From assembly GCA_947454285.1 (NCBI GenBank), contig CANGJO010000001.1, positions 1-55,878 on the forward strand: a DNA stretch of 55,878 nt. The letters are read 5' to 3'. The notes beneath the pieces were generated by a model. It ran no database searches. It saw only the letters and a program-made list of their open reading frames with translations, and had not been told where the DNA came from. Shown here one piece after another: positions 40,146 through 49,983 of this stretch. This stretch comes from Microbacteriaceae bacterium (GTDB lineage Bacteria; Actinomycetota; Actinomycetes; Actinomycetales; Microbacteriaceae). Made by a program: the position numbers and the translations under genes. Each line of letters starts with the position of its first letter. The stretch's first letter is position 1.

Positions 40146-43100
40146 TTGGCCGCCACAACTGCAACGTGAACTTCAACCTGCTGACCATCGCCAACAGCAA
40201 CCGCATTCTCAAGCGATCCGGAACTTATCGTTTCAAGTTCAACGGTTAGGGTCTCGCTCTTTACAAGTTCAGAGTGCTCTGCGACAGCAGCCAAGACATC
40301 GTCATCGGCTTTTAGAGTCAACTTGATGCGATCGCTAACATCAAAGTCGGCATCCTTACGAGCCGACTGCACCGCGCGAATTACGTCACGTGCCAAACCT
40401 TCGGCCGCAAGTTCCGCAGAGACCTTGCCATCAAGAATTAGGAAACCGCCAGAAGGCAAGATGCCTATGTGGTCTGTCACTTCGGTATCGGTGTCATTTG
40501 AAGTGTCGGCAACCAAATCAATTTCGTATTCGCCCTCGATCAGCGCAATGCCACCAACCACAACGGTGCCTTCTACTTCTGACCAATCGCCTGACTTAGC
40601 CGCCTGAATCACTGCCTGAACGCTCTTGCCGATGCGTGGACCAGCGGCACGTGAGTTCACGGTTAGTCGCTTGATAACACCAAACTCGGTTGTTGAATCC
40701 AGAGACATCTCGACCAGCTCAACGCTCTTCACGTTTAACTCTTCGGCGATTATCTCGGCAAACTGCTTGAGTGCCGCAACGTTCTTAGTGACCACGGTAA
40801 GTTTTGCCAACGGTAGGCGAACGCGAAGGCTGGCAGCCTTACGCAAACTTGATGCCACCGATGACACTGTACGAACCTGGTCCATAGCTTCAACAAGTGC
40901 TGCGTCGTGCGGCAACTTGCAGGCGTCTGGCCATGTTTCAAGGTGCACGCTTCGACCACCGGTTAGGCCACGCCAAATTTCTTCGGTGACCATTGGCAGC
41001 AACGGAGCGGCAACGCGAGAAACAATTTCAAGCACTGTGTACAGGGTGTCGAATGCCTGAGCATCGCCCTCCCAGAAACGGTCGCGTGAACGACGCACGT
41101 ACCAGTTGGTCAGCACGTCGGCAAAATCACGAAGGCTTGAAGCAGCAGAGTAAGAATCAAACTTATTTAGGTGAGCCTCAACTTCATTCACCAAGTCGTG
41201 AGTCTTAGACAACAGGTATCGGTCAAGTAGATCTTCGCTTGCGGTTGACAATTTGGCTTCGTAGTTTGAAGCGTTGGCATAAAGCGAGAAGAAGTACCAG
41301 GTGTTCCAAAGCGGAAGCAGCACCTGACGAACGCCTTCGCGAATACCCTGCTCGGTCACGATTAAGTTACCGCCACGAAGAATTGGGCTCGATAACAGGA
41401 ACCAACGCATTGCGTCGGCGCCGTCGCGATCGAATACTTCGTTTACGTCCGGGTAGTTGCGCAAAGACTTAGACATCTTCTGTCCGTCGTTACCCAAAAT
41501 AATTCCGTGCGAGATTGCCGACTTGAACGCCGGGCGATCAAACAGCGCAGTAGATAGAACGTGCAGTGTGTAGAACCAACCACGGGTCTGACCAACATAT
41601 TCAACGATGTAGTCACCTGGGTTGTGAGTGTCAAACCACTCACGGTTTTCAAATGGGTAGTGTGCCTGCGCGAATGGCATTGAGCCAGATTCAAACCAGC
41701 AGTCCAAAACTTCTGGCACGCGACGCATTGTTGACTTGCCGGTTGGGTCGTCAGGGTTTGGCCTGGTTAGCTCGTCAATTACCGGACGGTGGAAGTCGCT
41801 TGGGCGTACACCAAAGTCGCGCTCCAACTCTTCCATTGATCCGTAAACGTCAATGCGTGGGTAGTTAGGGTCGTCTGATTTCCAAACTGGAATTGGTGCT
41901 CCCCAGAAACGGTTGCGGCTGATCGCCCAGTCGCGAACGTTTTCTAGCCACTTACCAAACGAACCATCCTTGGTGTGATCCGGTGTCCAGTCGATGTCTT
42001 GGTTTAGCTCCAACATGCGATCGCGTAATTTTGTGGTCTCAACGAACCAAGATGAAACCGCCTTGTAGATCAGCGGGTTCTTGCAGCGGTAGCAGTGCGG
42101 GTAAGAGTGCTCGTATGAAGCCTGGCGAAGCACGCGGCCAGCCGACTTCAAGTGCTGCGAGATTGGCTTGTTGGCATCAAAGACGTGTTGACCAACAAAA
42201 TCAGTCACGATCGAATTAAATTCACCGCGCTCGTTGATCGAAACATAAGTAGGAATGCCGGCATCATTACAAACGCGTTGGTCATCCTCACCGTAAGCCG
42301 GAGCCTGGTGAACAATTCCAGTTCCGTCGCCATCGCCAACGTAATCGTCGACCAAAATTTGCCAGGCGTTATCGGTGTTGAATTTTTCAGCATCAACGTA
42401 GTAATCAAACAGGCGCTCGTACTTAATTCCGGCGAGCGCAGATCCCTTGATGGTTTCTGAAATCGCGGCAACGGCATCTTCAGCTGTCTCGTAGCCAAGA
42501 TCCTTGGCGTAGCCACCAACCAGCGACTTAGACAACAGGTACTTGGTGCCCTCCGCGCCACCATCGCCGGCACCGGCCGCACCCGCAGGCACAATCGCGT
42601 ATTCGATCTCTGGCCCTACGGCGAGCGCGAAGTTAGTTGGCAGTGTCCAAGGAGTTGTGGTCCAGGCAAGTAGACGAACGCCCTCTAGCTTCTGCCCCGC
42701 CGAAACCGGGAAGGTCACGGTGAGGGTTTGGTCCTGACGGTTCTTGTAAACCTCGTCGTCCATGCGCAGTTCGTGGTTAGACAACGGAGTCTCACAGCGC
42801 CAGCAGTACGCCAGCACTTTGAAGCCCTCGTAGATTAGACCCTTCTTATACAGCTCACTAAACGCCCACAACACGCTCTCGGTGTAATCGGTGTCTAGGG
42901 TCTTGTAGTCATTATCAAAATCAACCCAGCGTGCCTGGCGGGTAATGTACGAACGCCACTCCTCTGTGTACTTCAACACCGATGTGCGACAGTAATCGTT
43001 GAATTTGTCGATGCCGTACTTCTCGATCTCTGGGCGACCAGAGATACCAAGCTGACGCTCAGCCTCTACCTCGGCAGGAAGACCATGGGTATCCCAACCA

Positions 43101-43387
43101 AAACGACGTTCCACGCGGTAACCCTGCATGGTCTTGAAGCGCGGAACCATGTCTTTGGCGTACCCGGTAAGCAGGTGACCGTAGTGCGGAAGGCCATTGG
43201 CGAACGGCGGGCCGTCGTAAAAGACGAATTCCTCGGCATTTGCGTCTTTGCGCTGGTCAATTGAGGCCTGAAAAGTGCCGTCTTTGGCCCAAAAGTCCAG
43301 AATCTGCTGTTCAACCGCCGGAAAGCTAGGGCTAGGGTTGACGCCCTCGCGCGCTGGCGTAGTTGAATCTTGGTTCTTTGGGTACAT
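40142..43387 (-). CDS. ileS: Isoleucyl-tRNA synthetase, long (type 2) form
   Basis: Class I synthetase charging tRNA-Ile. HIGH appears as GLPHYGHLLTGYAKD, KMSKS as DGQKMSKSLRNYPD, with the editing domain between. At 1081 residues, with GWDTHGLPAEVEAERQLG, it is the eukaryote-like IleS2 form, a type associated with low mupirocin sensitivity. Only about 85 bp separates it from valS, too short for the T-box leader that many actinobacterial ileS genes have. The Shine-Dalgarno is weak. Confidence 0.96.
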   Translation of the reverse strand: MYPKNQDSTTPAREGVNPSPSFPAVEQQILDFWAKDGTFQASIDQRKDANAEEFVFYDGPPFANGLPHYGHLLTGYAKDMVPRFKTMQGYRVERRFGWDTHGLPAEVEAERQLGISGRPEIEKYGIDKFNDYCRTSVLKYTEEWRSYITRQARWVDFDNDYKTLDTDYTESVLWAFSELYKKGLIYEGFKVLAYCWRCETPLSNHELRMDDEVYKNRQDQTLTVTFPVSAGQKLEGVRLLAWTTTPWTLPTNFALAVGPEIEYAIVPAGAAGAGDGGAEGTKYLLSKSLVGGYAKDLGYETAEDAVAAISETIKGSALAGIKYERLFDYYVDAEKFNTDNAWQILVDDYVGDGDGTGIVHQAPAYGEDDQRVCNDAGIPTYVSINERGEFNSIVTDFVGQHVFDANKPISQHLKSAGRVLRQASYEHSYPHCYRCKNPLIYKAVSSWFVETTKLRDRMLELNQDIDWTPDHTKDGSFGKWLENVRDWAISRNRFWGAPIPVWKSDDPNYPRIDVYGSMEELERDFGVRPSDFHRPVIDELTRPNPDDPTGKSTMRRVPEVLDCWFESGSMPFAQAHYPFENREWFDTHNPGDYIVEYVGQTRGWFYTLHVLSTALFDRPAFKSAISHGIILGNDGQKMSKSLRNYPDVNEVFDRDGADAMRWFLLSSPILRGGNLIVTEQGIREGVRQVLLPLWNTWYFFSLYANASNYEAKLSTASEDLLDRYLLSKTHDLVNEVEAHLNKFDSYSAASSLRDFADVLTNWYVRRSRDRFWEGDAQAFDTLYTVLEIVSRVAAPLLPMVTEEIWRGLTGGRSVHLETWPDACKLPHDAALVEAMDQVRTVSSVASSLRKAASLRVRLPLAKLTVVTKNVAALKQFAEIIAEELNVKSVELVEMSLDSTTEFGVIKRLTVNSRAAGPRIGKSVQAVIQAAKSGDWSEVEGTVVVGGIALIEGEYEIDLVADTSNDTDTEVTDHIGILPSGGFLILDGKVSAELAAEGLARDVIRAVQSARKDADFDVSDRIKLTLKADDDVLAAVAEHSELVKSETLTVELETISSGSLENAVAVGDGQQVEVHVAVVAAK

Positions 43388-43471
43388 GCACGGCTTTCTA
43401 GGCAGTCAGGCAAAAGGGTTTCCGTATCTAATGTTAACCTGTTACAAACCCCTTTCTTGGAGACTTTCAGC

Positions 43472-46099
43472 GTGAATACTGCCCAAACCAGCTTCTCAAG
43501 CCACATCTTGGCCCCTGCCAACGCACCTGAGAAGGTGTCTGTCGAGGGCCTTGAAGAAAAGTGGGGCTTGGTCTGGGAGAACGACGGCGTTTACCGCTTC
43601 CGCCGCGAGGCAAACCGCGAGAACATCTACTCAATCGACACCCCGCCGCCAACCGCATCTGGTTCACTGCACGTAGGTCACGTCTTTAGCTATACCCACA
43701 CCGATGTTGTTGCGCGTTTCAAGCGCATGAGTGGCTACGAGGTTTACTACCCGATGGGTTGGGATGACAACGGTCTTCCTACCGAGCGTCGCGTGCAGAA
43801 CTACTACGGCGTTCGCTGCGATCCGACTCTCCCTTACGTTGAGGGCTTCAAGCCTCCGTTTGAAGGTGGCGACAACAAGTCTTCGAAGGCCGCCGATCAG
43901 GTGCCAATCTCGCGCCGCAACTTTATTGAACTTTGCGACAAGCTAACCGTTGAAGACGAAAAGCAGTTCGAAAATCTTTGGCGCAAGCTTGGACTATCGG
44001 TGGACTGGACTCAGACCTACCAAACCATTTCTCCTGCTGCGATTGCGGTTTCGCAGAAAGCATTCCTGAACAACTTGTCACGCGGCGAGGCTTACCAGTC
44101 AATGGCGCCAACCCTTTGGGACGTCACCTTCCGCACCGCGGTTGCACAGGCAGAGCTTGAAGATCGCGAACAGCCTGGCGCGTACCACAAGGTTGGTTTC
44201 GACGGCCCGGATGGCAAGGTGTTTATCGAGACCACTCGCCCAGAACTTTTGCCTGCCTGTGTTGCATTGGTGGCCAACCCGGATGACGATCGCTACAAGC
44301 ACTTGTTTGGCAAGACAGTTAAGACTCCGCTGTTTGAAGTTGAGGTTCCGGTTGTTGCACACCGCCTTGCTCAGATTGACAAGGGTTCTGGCATCGCGAT
44401 GATTTGTACCTTTGGTGACGTGACAGACATCATTTGGTGGCGCGAACTTGATCTTCCTAACCGCGCAATCATTGGCTGGGACGGCCGCATCATTGACGAA
44501 ATGCCAGATGCAATTGTGTCTGCACGCGGAAAAGAAATTTACGCCGAGCTAGTTGGCAAGACCATCTTCTCTGCCAAGCAGCGCATTGTTGAACTGCTGC
44601 AAGAATCTGGCGACATGATTGGCGAGCCAAAGCCAATCACCCACGACGTGAAGTTCTTCGAAAAGGGTGACAAGCCACTTGAGATCGTTTCTACTCGTCA
44701 GTGGTACATCCGCAACGGTGGCCGCGATGCAGACCTGCGCGATCGATTGATTGCGCTTGGCAAGGACTTGAACTTCGTTCCAGACTTCATGCGCGTTCGT
44801 TTTGAAAACTGGGTTAACGGACTTACCGGTGACTGGCTGATCTCTCGTCAGCGATTCTTTGGTGTGCCAATTCCGGTTTGGTACGCACTCGATGCCAACG
44901 GTGAGGCAAATTACGATGCTCCCCTTGTTCCAGCAATCGAATCTCTTCCGGTTGACCCATCTTCTGATGTTCCGGCCGGTTACACAGAGTCACAGCGCGG
45001 TGTTGCTGGTGGATTCATCGGTGAGATGGACATCATGGACACCTGGGCTACATCTTCGCTTACCCCACAGCTTGCCGGTGGCTGGATCGAAGACCCAGAG
45101 AAGTTTGCCAAGGTCTTCCCTTACGATCTTCGCCCGCAGGGTCAAGACATCATTCGCACCTGGTTGTTCTCTTCGCTGCTTCGTGGTGAACAGGAACATG
45201 GCCAGCTGCCTTGGAAGAACGCTGCGATCTCTGGTTGGATTCTTGACCCTGACCGCAAGAAGATGTCTAAGTCAAAGGGCAACGTAGTTGTTCCTGCCGA
45301 ACCGATTGATAACCACGGTGCCGATGCGGTTCGCTACTGGGCTGCCTCTGCTCGTTTGGGCACCGATGCCGCCTTCGATGAAGGTCAGATGAAGGTTGGG
45401 CGCCGTCTGGCGATCAAGCTTTTGAACGCTGCAAAGTTTGCGCTTTCATTCGAAGTTCCTGCCGGTGCCACTGAAGTTACCGAGCCGCTGGACCAGGCAA
45501 TGCTGTTGGCGCTTGCCGATGTGGTTCGCGAAGCAACCGTTGCGTTCGATGCCTACGACCACACCAAGGCACTTGAGCTAAGCGAGAAGTTCTTCTGGAC
45601 CTTCACCGACGACTATCTAGAACTAGTCAAGGAACGCGCCTACAACGCAGAGGGAACAGTTTCTGCAGCGCAGCAGGCATCGGCAACAATTGCACTTCGC
45701 AAGGCACTGCACGTGATGCTTCGTTTGTTTGCACCGTTCTTACCATTCGCTACCGAGGAAGTTTGGGGCTGGTGGCAAAAAGATGCCGGTTCAATTCACC
45801 GCGCATCATGGCCTGTTGCCGAAGAACTAACTGCGGGAATTGATGCCGGCAACGTTGGTCTGTTGGAACTTGCATCGATTGCGGTTGGTGGCGTTCGCAA
45901 GGCTAAGTCCGATGCCAAAGCTTCGATGAAGGCTGCAGTTGATTCAGCAACCATTGAGGCACCGGCTGCGGTACTTACCAGTTTGCGATTGCTAGAAGCA
46001 GATTTGAAATCAGTTGGCAAGATTCTGAGCCTGGCTTACGCCGAGGGTGAAGAAGTTGCGATGACTCAGATTATTTTGGCTGAAGTAAGCGAAGCTTAA
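43472..46099 (+). CDS. valS: Valyl-tRNA synthetase
   Basis: Class I synthetase charging tRNA-Val. HIGH is PPTASGSLHVGHVFSYTHTD, KMSKS is DRKKMSKSKGNVV. The insert EGFKPPFEGGDNKSSKAADQ marks the long actinobacterial form. I start it at GTG 43472 (875 residues) because GGAG lies 9 nt upstream; the open frame extends 34 codons further into the ileS start region, which is not family-like. Its stop overlaps the convergent benE-like stop. Confidence 0.94.
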   Translation: MNTAQTSFSSHILAPANAPEKVSVEGLEEKWGLVWENDGVYRFRREANRENIYSIDTPPPTASGSLHVGHVFSYTHTDVVARFKRMSGYEVYYPMGWDDNGLPTERRVQNYYGVRCDPTLPYVEGFKPPFEGGDNKSSKAADQVPISRRNFIELCDKLTVEDEKQFENLWRKLGLSVDWTQTYQTISPAAIAVSQKAFLNNLSRGEAYQSMAPTLWDVTFRTAVAQAELEDREQPGAYHKVGFDGPDGKVFIETTRPELLPACVALVANPDDDRYKHLFGKTVKTPLFEVEVPVVAHRLAQIDKGSGIAMICTFGDVTDIIWWRELDLPNRAIIGWDGRIIDEMPDAIVSARGKEIYAELVGKTIFSAKQRIVELLQESGDMIGEPKPITHDVKFFEKGDKPLEIVSTRQWYIRNGGRDADLRDRLIALGKDLNFVPDFMRVRFENWVNGLTGDWLISRQRFFGVPIPVWYALDANGEANYDAPLVPAIESLPVDPSSDVPAGYTESQRGVAGGFIGEMDIMDTWATSSLTPQLAGGWIEDPEKFAKVFPYDLRPQGQDIIRTWLFSSLLRGEQEHGQLPWKNAAISGWILDPDRKKMSKSKGNVVVPAEPIDNHGADAVRYWAASARLGTDAAFDEGQMKVGRRLAIKLLNAAKFALSFEVPAGATEVTEPLDQAMLLALADVVREATVAFDAYDHTKALELSEKFFWTFTDDYLELVKERAYNAEGTVSAAQQASATIALRKALHVMLRLFAPFLPFATEEVWGWWQKDAGSIHRASWPVAEELTAGIDAGNVGLLELASIAVGGVRKAKSDAKASMKAAVDSATIEAPAAVLTSLRLLEADLKSVGKILSLAYAEGEEVAMTQIILAEVSEA

Positions 46100-47268
46100 G
46101 CACGCTTTAGGTTTAGCCAAGCCCAAACCAGCAAGCCGGCAATCAGAGCCCAGAATGCTGAGCCAATATCCAAAACGGAAATTCCGGATGCACCTACCAA
46201 AAAGGTAATCATTGCCGGAAGTCGCAACGAAGTATCTTCCATCGCAGAACTGAGTGCACTCACAATCGTGCCAATCAGAGCAATTCCGGCAGCAGCAAGA
46301 ATTAGATCTCGTGGTGCCTGCAAAACGAAAACTGCTGCTGCTGCAGCCAGGGCAGCAATTACGAAATAAACGTAGCCGCCCCAAACCGATGCGAGCCAGC
46401 GACGGGCTGGATTTTTATGAGCGTGTTCATTGGCGTTTAGCGCTGCAGTGATAGCTGCAAGATTGAGTGGGATTCCGCCAAAAAAATTGTTCACCAAGGT
46501 GCCCAGACCGGTACTGATCATCACTTGCTTAAAGGGAACCTCGTAGCCAAAACTTTTCATTATGGCGATGCCAGGAATATTTTGCGAGGCCATCGTGACC
46601 AAATAAAGCGGAATACCGATACCCAAGATTGCTGCCAAATCAAAAGTAGGTACCACAATTTCAAGAGTCGGGGCTAACTGGTCAACGGGGATGCTGATTC
46701 CCAGATTTATTGCGGTCAAGCTGAAGACAATCAACATGGCTGCCGGGGTAGCCCAAACTGTGGCTAATTTATAAAGCACAAGCCAGACCAAAAGCGCTGG
46801 CAACACAATAATCGGAAATGTTGACACTGTCTTGAATGACGCAACACAAAAGTTGAAAATTACCCCCGCTAACATCGCAGAGGCAATGGGCTTTGGAATC
46901 GAAGAAACCAACCGCCCAAGGGTTGGCCAAAGCCCGGTGAGCAAAAGCAAAAGGCCCGAAACCATAAAGGCACCTACTGCGGTTGAGAATGGAAATCCCA
47001 GTGCGCCTGAAGAAATAAGTAAAGCGGCGCCAGGGGTGCTCCAGACAACGCTAATTGGCATTTTGAATCTGTGACTAAGGACAATCGAAAGTAAACCAAA
47101 AAGCAAGGTACTTGCCACCACCGCCGAGGTGGTTTGCGATTTAGTTGCCCCAAGCCCTGTAAAGGCAGATAGAGCGATTCCAAGTGAAGCGGCGGTTCCA
47201 GTAATTGATGCAACGGCTCCGGCAAGCAGCGGAGCGCGGTGATCAGCAAAGCTGCCGATTTTAGACAT
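46096..47268 (-). CDS. BenE-family (benzoate/H+ symporter-like) transporter
   Basis: Polytopic carrier with about 12 helices, 390 residues. WSTPGAALL, QNIPGIAIMKSFGYEVPFKQVMISTGLGTLVNNFFGG and MITFLVGASGISVLDIGSAFWALIAGL match BenE. No benzoate catabolism genes are nearby, so the true substrate is open. It starts 5 bp after clpX without a clear Shine-Dalgarno, implying coupling to clpX, and its stop overlaps that of valS in convergent orientation. Confidence 0.88.
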   Translation of the reverse strand: MSKIGSFADHRAPLLAGAVASITGTAASLGIALSAFTGLGATKSQTTSAVVASTLLFGLLSIVLSHRFKMPISVVWSTPGAALLISSGALGFPFSTAVGAFMVSGLLLLLTGLWPTLGRLVSSIPKPIASAMLAGVIFNFCVASFKTVSTFPIIVLPALLVWLVLYKLATVWATPAAMLIVFSLTAINLGISIPVDQLAPTLEIVVPTFDLAAILGIGIPLYLVTMASQNIPGIAIMKSFGYEVPFKQVMISTGLGTLVNNFFGGIPLNLAAITAALNANEHAHKNPARRWLASVWGGYVYFVIAALAAAAAVFVLQAPRDLILAAAGIALIGTIVSALSSAMEDTSLRLPAMITFLVGASGISVLDIGSAFWALIAGLLVWAWLNLKRA

Positions 47269-47273
47269 TTAAA

Positions 47274-48548
47274 TTAGGCAGACTTTTCTTGACGAACGTT
47301 TTTGAACGGAACGGTCTGCGGCTCTGCGCCATCAAGCACAACGGCCTTGGTGATCTTTACGATTCCTTGAACTTCGCTGCCAGGAATATCGAACATCACC
47401 GGTCCAAGAATTTCTTCCATGATTGCGCGAAGGCCACGAGCACCGGTTTCGCGTTCGATGGCCTTGTCGGCAATTGCCTCAAGTGCAGCCTTATCGAATT
47501 CAAGTTCAAAACCATCAAGCTCAAACATTCGCTGGTACTGCTTGACCAGTGCGTTCTTTGGCTCGGTAAGAATCTGCATCAACGCAGGTCGATCCAGTGG
47601 AGTCACAGTCGCGATTACTGGAAGGCGGCCGATGAACTCTGGAATCAAACCAAACTTGCGAAGGTCTTCCGGTTGAACCTCAGTGAAGATCTCGATGTCG
47701 TCGTTCTTGCCAGAAATCGGAGCACCAAAACCAATGCCTTTCTTACCTGCACGCTGAGAAATGATTTCCTCAAGTCCGGCGAATGCACCCGCAACGATAA
47801 ACAAGACGTTCGTTGTGTCTAGCTGAATGAATTCCTGCTGTGGGTGCTTGCGGCCACCCTGCGGCGGAACTGAAGCCACTGTGCCTTCAAGAATCTTTAG
47901 CAGTGCCTGCTGCACTCCCTCGCCAGATACATCGCGAGTGATTGAAGGGTTCTCTGCCTTGCGTGAAATCTTGTCAATCTCATCGATGTAAATAATTCCA
48001 GTTTCGGCGCGCTTCACATCAAAGTCGGCAGCCTGAAGCAGCTTCAACAAAATGTTTTCAACGTCTTCGCCAACGTAACCCGCCTCGGTCAGTGCTGTGG
48101 CATCGGCTACTGCAAAAGGAACGTTCAGGCGCTTTGCCAGAGTTTGTGCCAAGTAAGTTTTTCCGCAACCGGTTGGACCAATCATCAAGATGTTTGACTT
48201 AGCGATCTCGATTGAATCGTGATCCTTGCCAGCGGCAGTCAAGGTTCCACGTGAACGAAGACGCTTGTAGTGGTTGTAGACGGCAACTGATAGAGCCTTC
48301 TTGGCCTGGTCTTGGCCAATTACGTATTCATCAAGGAAACCCTTGATTTCGCGAGGCTTTGGAAGGTCAATGTCTTCAACGGTCTTGGCTACTTCGCCAA
48401 GTTCCTCTTCGATGATCTCGTTGCAGAGCTCGATGCACTCGTCACAGATGTAAACGCCTGGCCCGGCAATTAGCTTGCGAACCTGCTTCTGGCTCTTTCC
48501 ACAGAAAGAACACTTAAGTAGGTCACCCGATTCGCCAAGCTTAGTCAT
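47274..48548 (-). CDS. clpX: ClpX ATPase (ClpXP unfoldase)
   Basis: AAA+ unfoldase that feeds substrates to ClpP. The zinc-binding domain has Cys13, Cys16, Cys35 and Cys38; Walker A GPTGCGKT is at 124-131; sensor and pore-loop regions (GYVGEDVE) are present. Length 424. ATG 48548 is preceded by TTTTAC and TAAGGT (48560-48555): either a leaderless promoter or an AAGG Shine-Dalgarno. A strong terminator separates it from clpP2, so it probably has separate transcription. Confidence 0.97.
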   Translation of the reverse strand: MTKLGESGDLLKCSFCGKSQKQVRKLIAGPGVYICDECIELCNEIIEEELGEVAKTVEDIDLPKPREIKGFLDEYVIGQDQAKKALSVAVYNHYKRLRSRGTLTAAGKDHDSIEIAKSNILMIGPTGCGKTYLAQTLAKRLNVPFAVADATALTEAGYVGEDVENILLKLLQAADFDVKRAETGIIYIDEIDKISRKAENPSITRDVSGEGVQQALLKILEGTVASVPPQGGRKHPQQEFIQLDTTNVLFIVAGAFAGLEEIISQRAGKKGIGFGAPISGKNDDIEIFTEVQPEDLRKFGLIPEFIGRLPVIATVTPLDRPALMQILTEPKNALVKQYQRMFELDGFELEFDKAALEAIADKAIERETGARGLRAIMEEILGPVMFDIPGSEVQGIVKITKAVVLDGAEPQTVPFKNVRQEKSA

Positions 48549-48572
48549 GTAAAAACCTTATGCTCTGAATGC

Positions 48573-48606
48573 AAAAAAGCGGATGAGCCTCGCCCATCCG
48601 CTTTTT
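48573..48606. terminator. Terminator between clpP2 and clpX
   Basis: AAAAGCGGATG, 9-nt loop, CATCCGCTTTT with A and T tracts on both sides, so it can work in both directions. It lies 20 bp past the clpP2 stop and only about 12 bp upstream of the clpX -10. Confidence 0.88.
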
Positions 48607-48625
48607 CAAGCCGTTTTGCTGCTAA

Positions 48626-49261
48626 TTACTGAGCGTTCTTTCGTGAGGTCAGAACCTGGTCGATTAGGCCATAGTCAAGAGCCTCTGGCGCGGTAAGAAT
48701 CTTGTCGCGATCGATGTCTTTGTTGACCTCGGCAATGCTGCGCTTGGTGTGCTTTGAAAGAGTCGCCTCAAGCCACTCGCGCAGACGCATGATCTCTTTT
48801 GCCTGAATCTCAATGTCTGATGCCTGGCCACGACCAGAATCACCTGATGAAGGCTGGTGAATCAGTACACGCGCATTTGGCAGAGCCAAACGCTTGCCCG
48901 GTGCACCGGCAGCCAACAGCACCGCAGCAGCCGAGGCTGCCTGACCCAAACAAACAGTCTGGATCTGCGGGCGGATGTACTGCATGGTGTCGTAGATCGC
49001 GGTCATTGCGGTGAATGAACCACCCGGTGAGTTGATGTACATGGTGATGTCGCGGTCTGGATCCTGAGACTCAAGCACCAATAGCTGGGCCATGATGTCG
49101 TCGGCAGATGCGTCGTCAACCTGCACGCCAAGAAACACAATGCGGTCTTCGAAAAGCTTGTTATATGGGTCTTGACGCTTGAAACCGTAAGAGGTGCGCT
49201 CTTCAAAAGTAGGAAGAATGTATCGGGCTTCTGGACTTTGGAAAACGTTTGGATTAGTCAT
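48626..49261 (-). CDS. clpP2: ATP-dependent Clp protease proteolytic subunit 2
   Basis: Serine protease ring subunit working with ClpP1. Catalytic triad Ser110 (GQAASAAAVL), His135 (LIHQP) and Asp186 (DIDRDKIL). Length 211 with a long N-terminal propeptide-like segment and the SGDSGRGQASDIEIQA insert typical of actinobacterial ClpP2. AGGGAG upstream of ATG. 11 bp after clpP1. Confidence 0.95.
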   Translation of the reverse strand: MTNPNVFQSPEARYILPTFEERTSYGFKRQDPYNKLFEDRIVFLGVQVDDASADDIMAQLLVLESQDPDRDITMYINSPGGSFTAMTAIYDTMQYIRPQIQTVCLGQAASAAAVLLAAGAPGKRLALPNARVLIHQPSSGDSGRGQASDIEIQAKEIMRLREWLEATLSKHTKRSIAEVNKDIDRDKILTAPEALDYGLIDQVLTSRKNAQ

Positions 49262-49272
49262 GCGAGTCTCCC

Positions 49273-49854
49273 TTAGTTGCTTCCAACGCCGGTGGCGCTT
49301 GCTGCGTACTTCTGAATGTGATCAATAAAACCGTACTCAAGAGCTTCTTCGGCGCTGAACCAGCGGTCGCGGTCACCATCGGCCATGATCTGGTCAAGGG
49401 TCTTGCCGGTCTGCTCTGCAGTGATCGATGCAAGCTGACGCTTCATCGACATGATTAGCTCTGCCTGAGTTTGAATGTCTGACGCGGTGCCACCAAAACC
49501 ACCGTGCGGCTGGTGCAGTAGCACGCGAGTGTTTGGGGTTGCGTAGCGCTTGCCCTTGGTGCCCGATGACAGCAAGAACTGCCCCATCGATGCGCACATA
49601 CCAATACCAACGGTCACGATGTCGTTAGGCACGTACTGCATGGTGTCGTAAATCGCCATACCCGCAGTGATTGAACCACCAGGTGAGTTGATGTAGAGGT
49701 AAATGTCTTTTTGTGAGTCTTCAGCGGCCAATAGCAAAATCTTTGCGCAGATTTCGTTTGCCATGTCGTCTCTGACTTCGGTGCCAAGCCAGATGATTCG
49801 ATCCTTTAGCAGGCGGTCGAATGTGCTGCTTTGTCCCTTTGGTTGGTCAGCCAT
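49273..49854 (-). CDS. clpP1: ATP-dependent Clp protease proteolytic subunit 1
   Basis: Partner of ClpP2 in the mixed ClpP1P2 tetradecamer of actinobacteria. Catalytic triad Ser89 (GMCASMGQ), His114 (LLHQPHGG) and Asp163 (DRDRWFSAEEA). Length 193. ATG with AGGAG 7 nt upstream. Its promoter must lie between 49855 and the tig terminator; I see TATCTT as a possible -10. Confidence 0.96.
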   Translation of the reverse strand: MADQPKGQSSTFDRLLKDRIIWLGTEVRDDMANEICAKILLLAAEDSQKDIYLYINSPGGSITAGMAIYDTMQYVPNDIVTVGIGMCASMGQFLLSSGTKGKRYATPNTRVLLHQPHGGFGGTASDIQTQAELIMSMKRQLASITAEQTGKTLDQIMADGDRDRWFSAEEALEYGFIDHIQKYAASATGVGSN

Positions 49855-49940
49855 TGAAGTACTCCTAGTTCTTGAGGTTGCCTGTCAAAGATAACCGCAA
49901 AAACCGCTTAAACCTTGGCGTGTTCGCCCGTGGCTAAAGC

Positions 49941-49970
49941 GAAAACCCCGCCTCTAGAGACGGGGTTTTC
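49941..49970. terminator. tig terminator (bidirectional shape)
   Basis: GAAAACCCCG, 10-nt loop region with a CTC/GAG extension, CGGGGTTTTC. It begins 13 bp past the tig stop on the minus strand. Confidence 0.88.
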
Positions 49971-49983
49971 AAATTTGTGGAGA

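Noticed and set aside
40142..43387. ileS as a horizontally acquired mupirocin-resistance gene
   Set aside because: The long IleS2-like form is common as the sole housekeeping enzyme in actinobacteria, and the gene sits in a conserved ileS-folC-ndk order.
43388..43471. T-box riboswitch upstream of ileS
   Set aside because: The ileS-valS gap is about 85 bp, too short for a T-box, and I see no specifier stem or antiterminator motif.
49915..49945. ClgR-type operator upstream of clpP1 (TTCGC...GCGAA)
   Set aside because: The half-sites are 11 nt apart, whereas the CGC-N5-GCG spacing expected for ClgR is not met, and one half overlaps the tig terminator.
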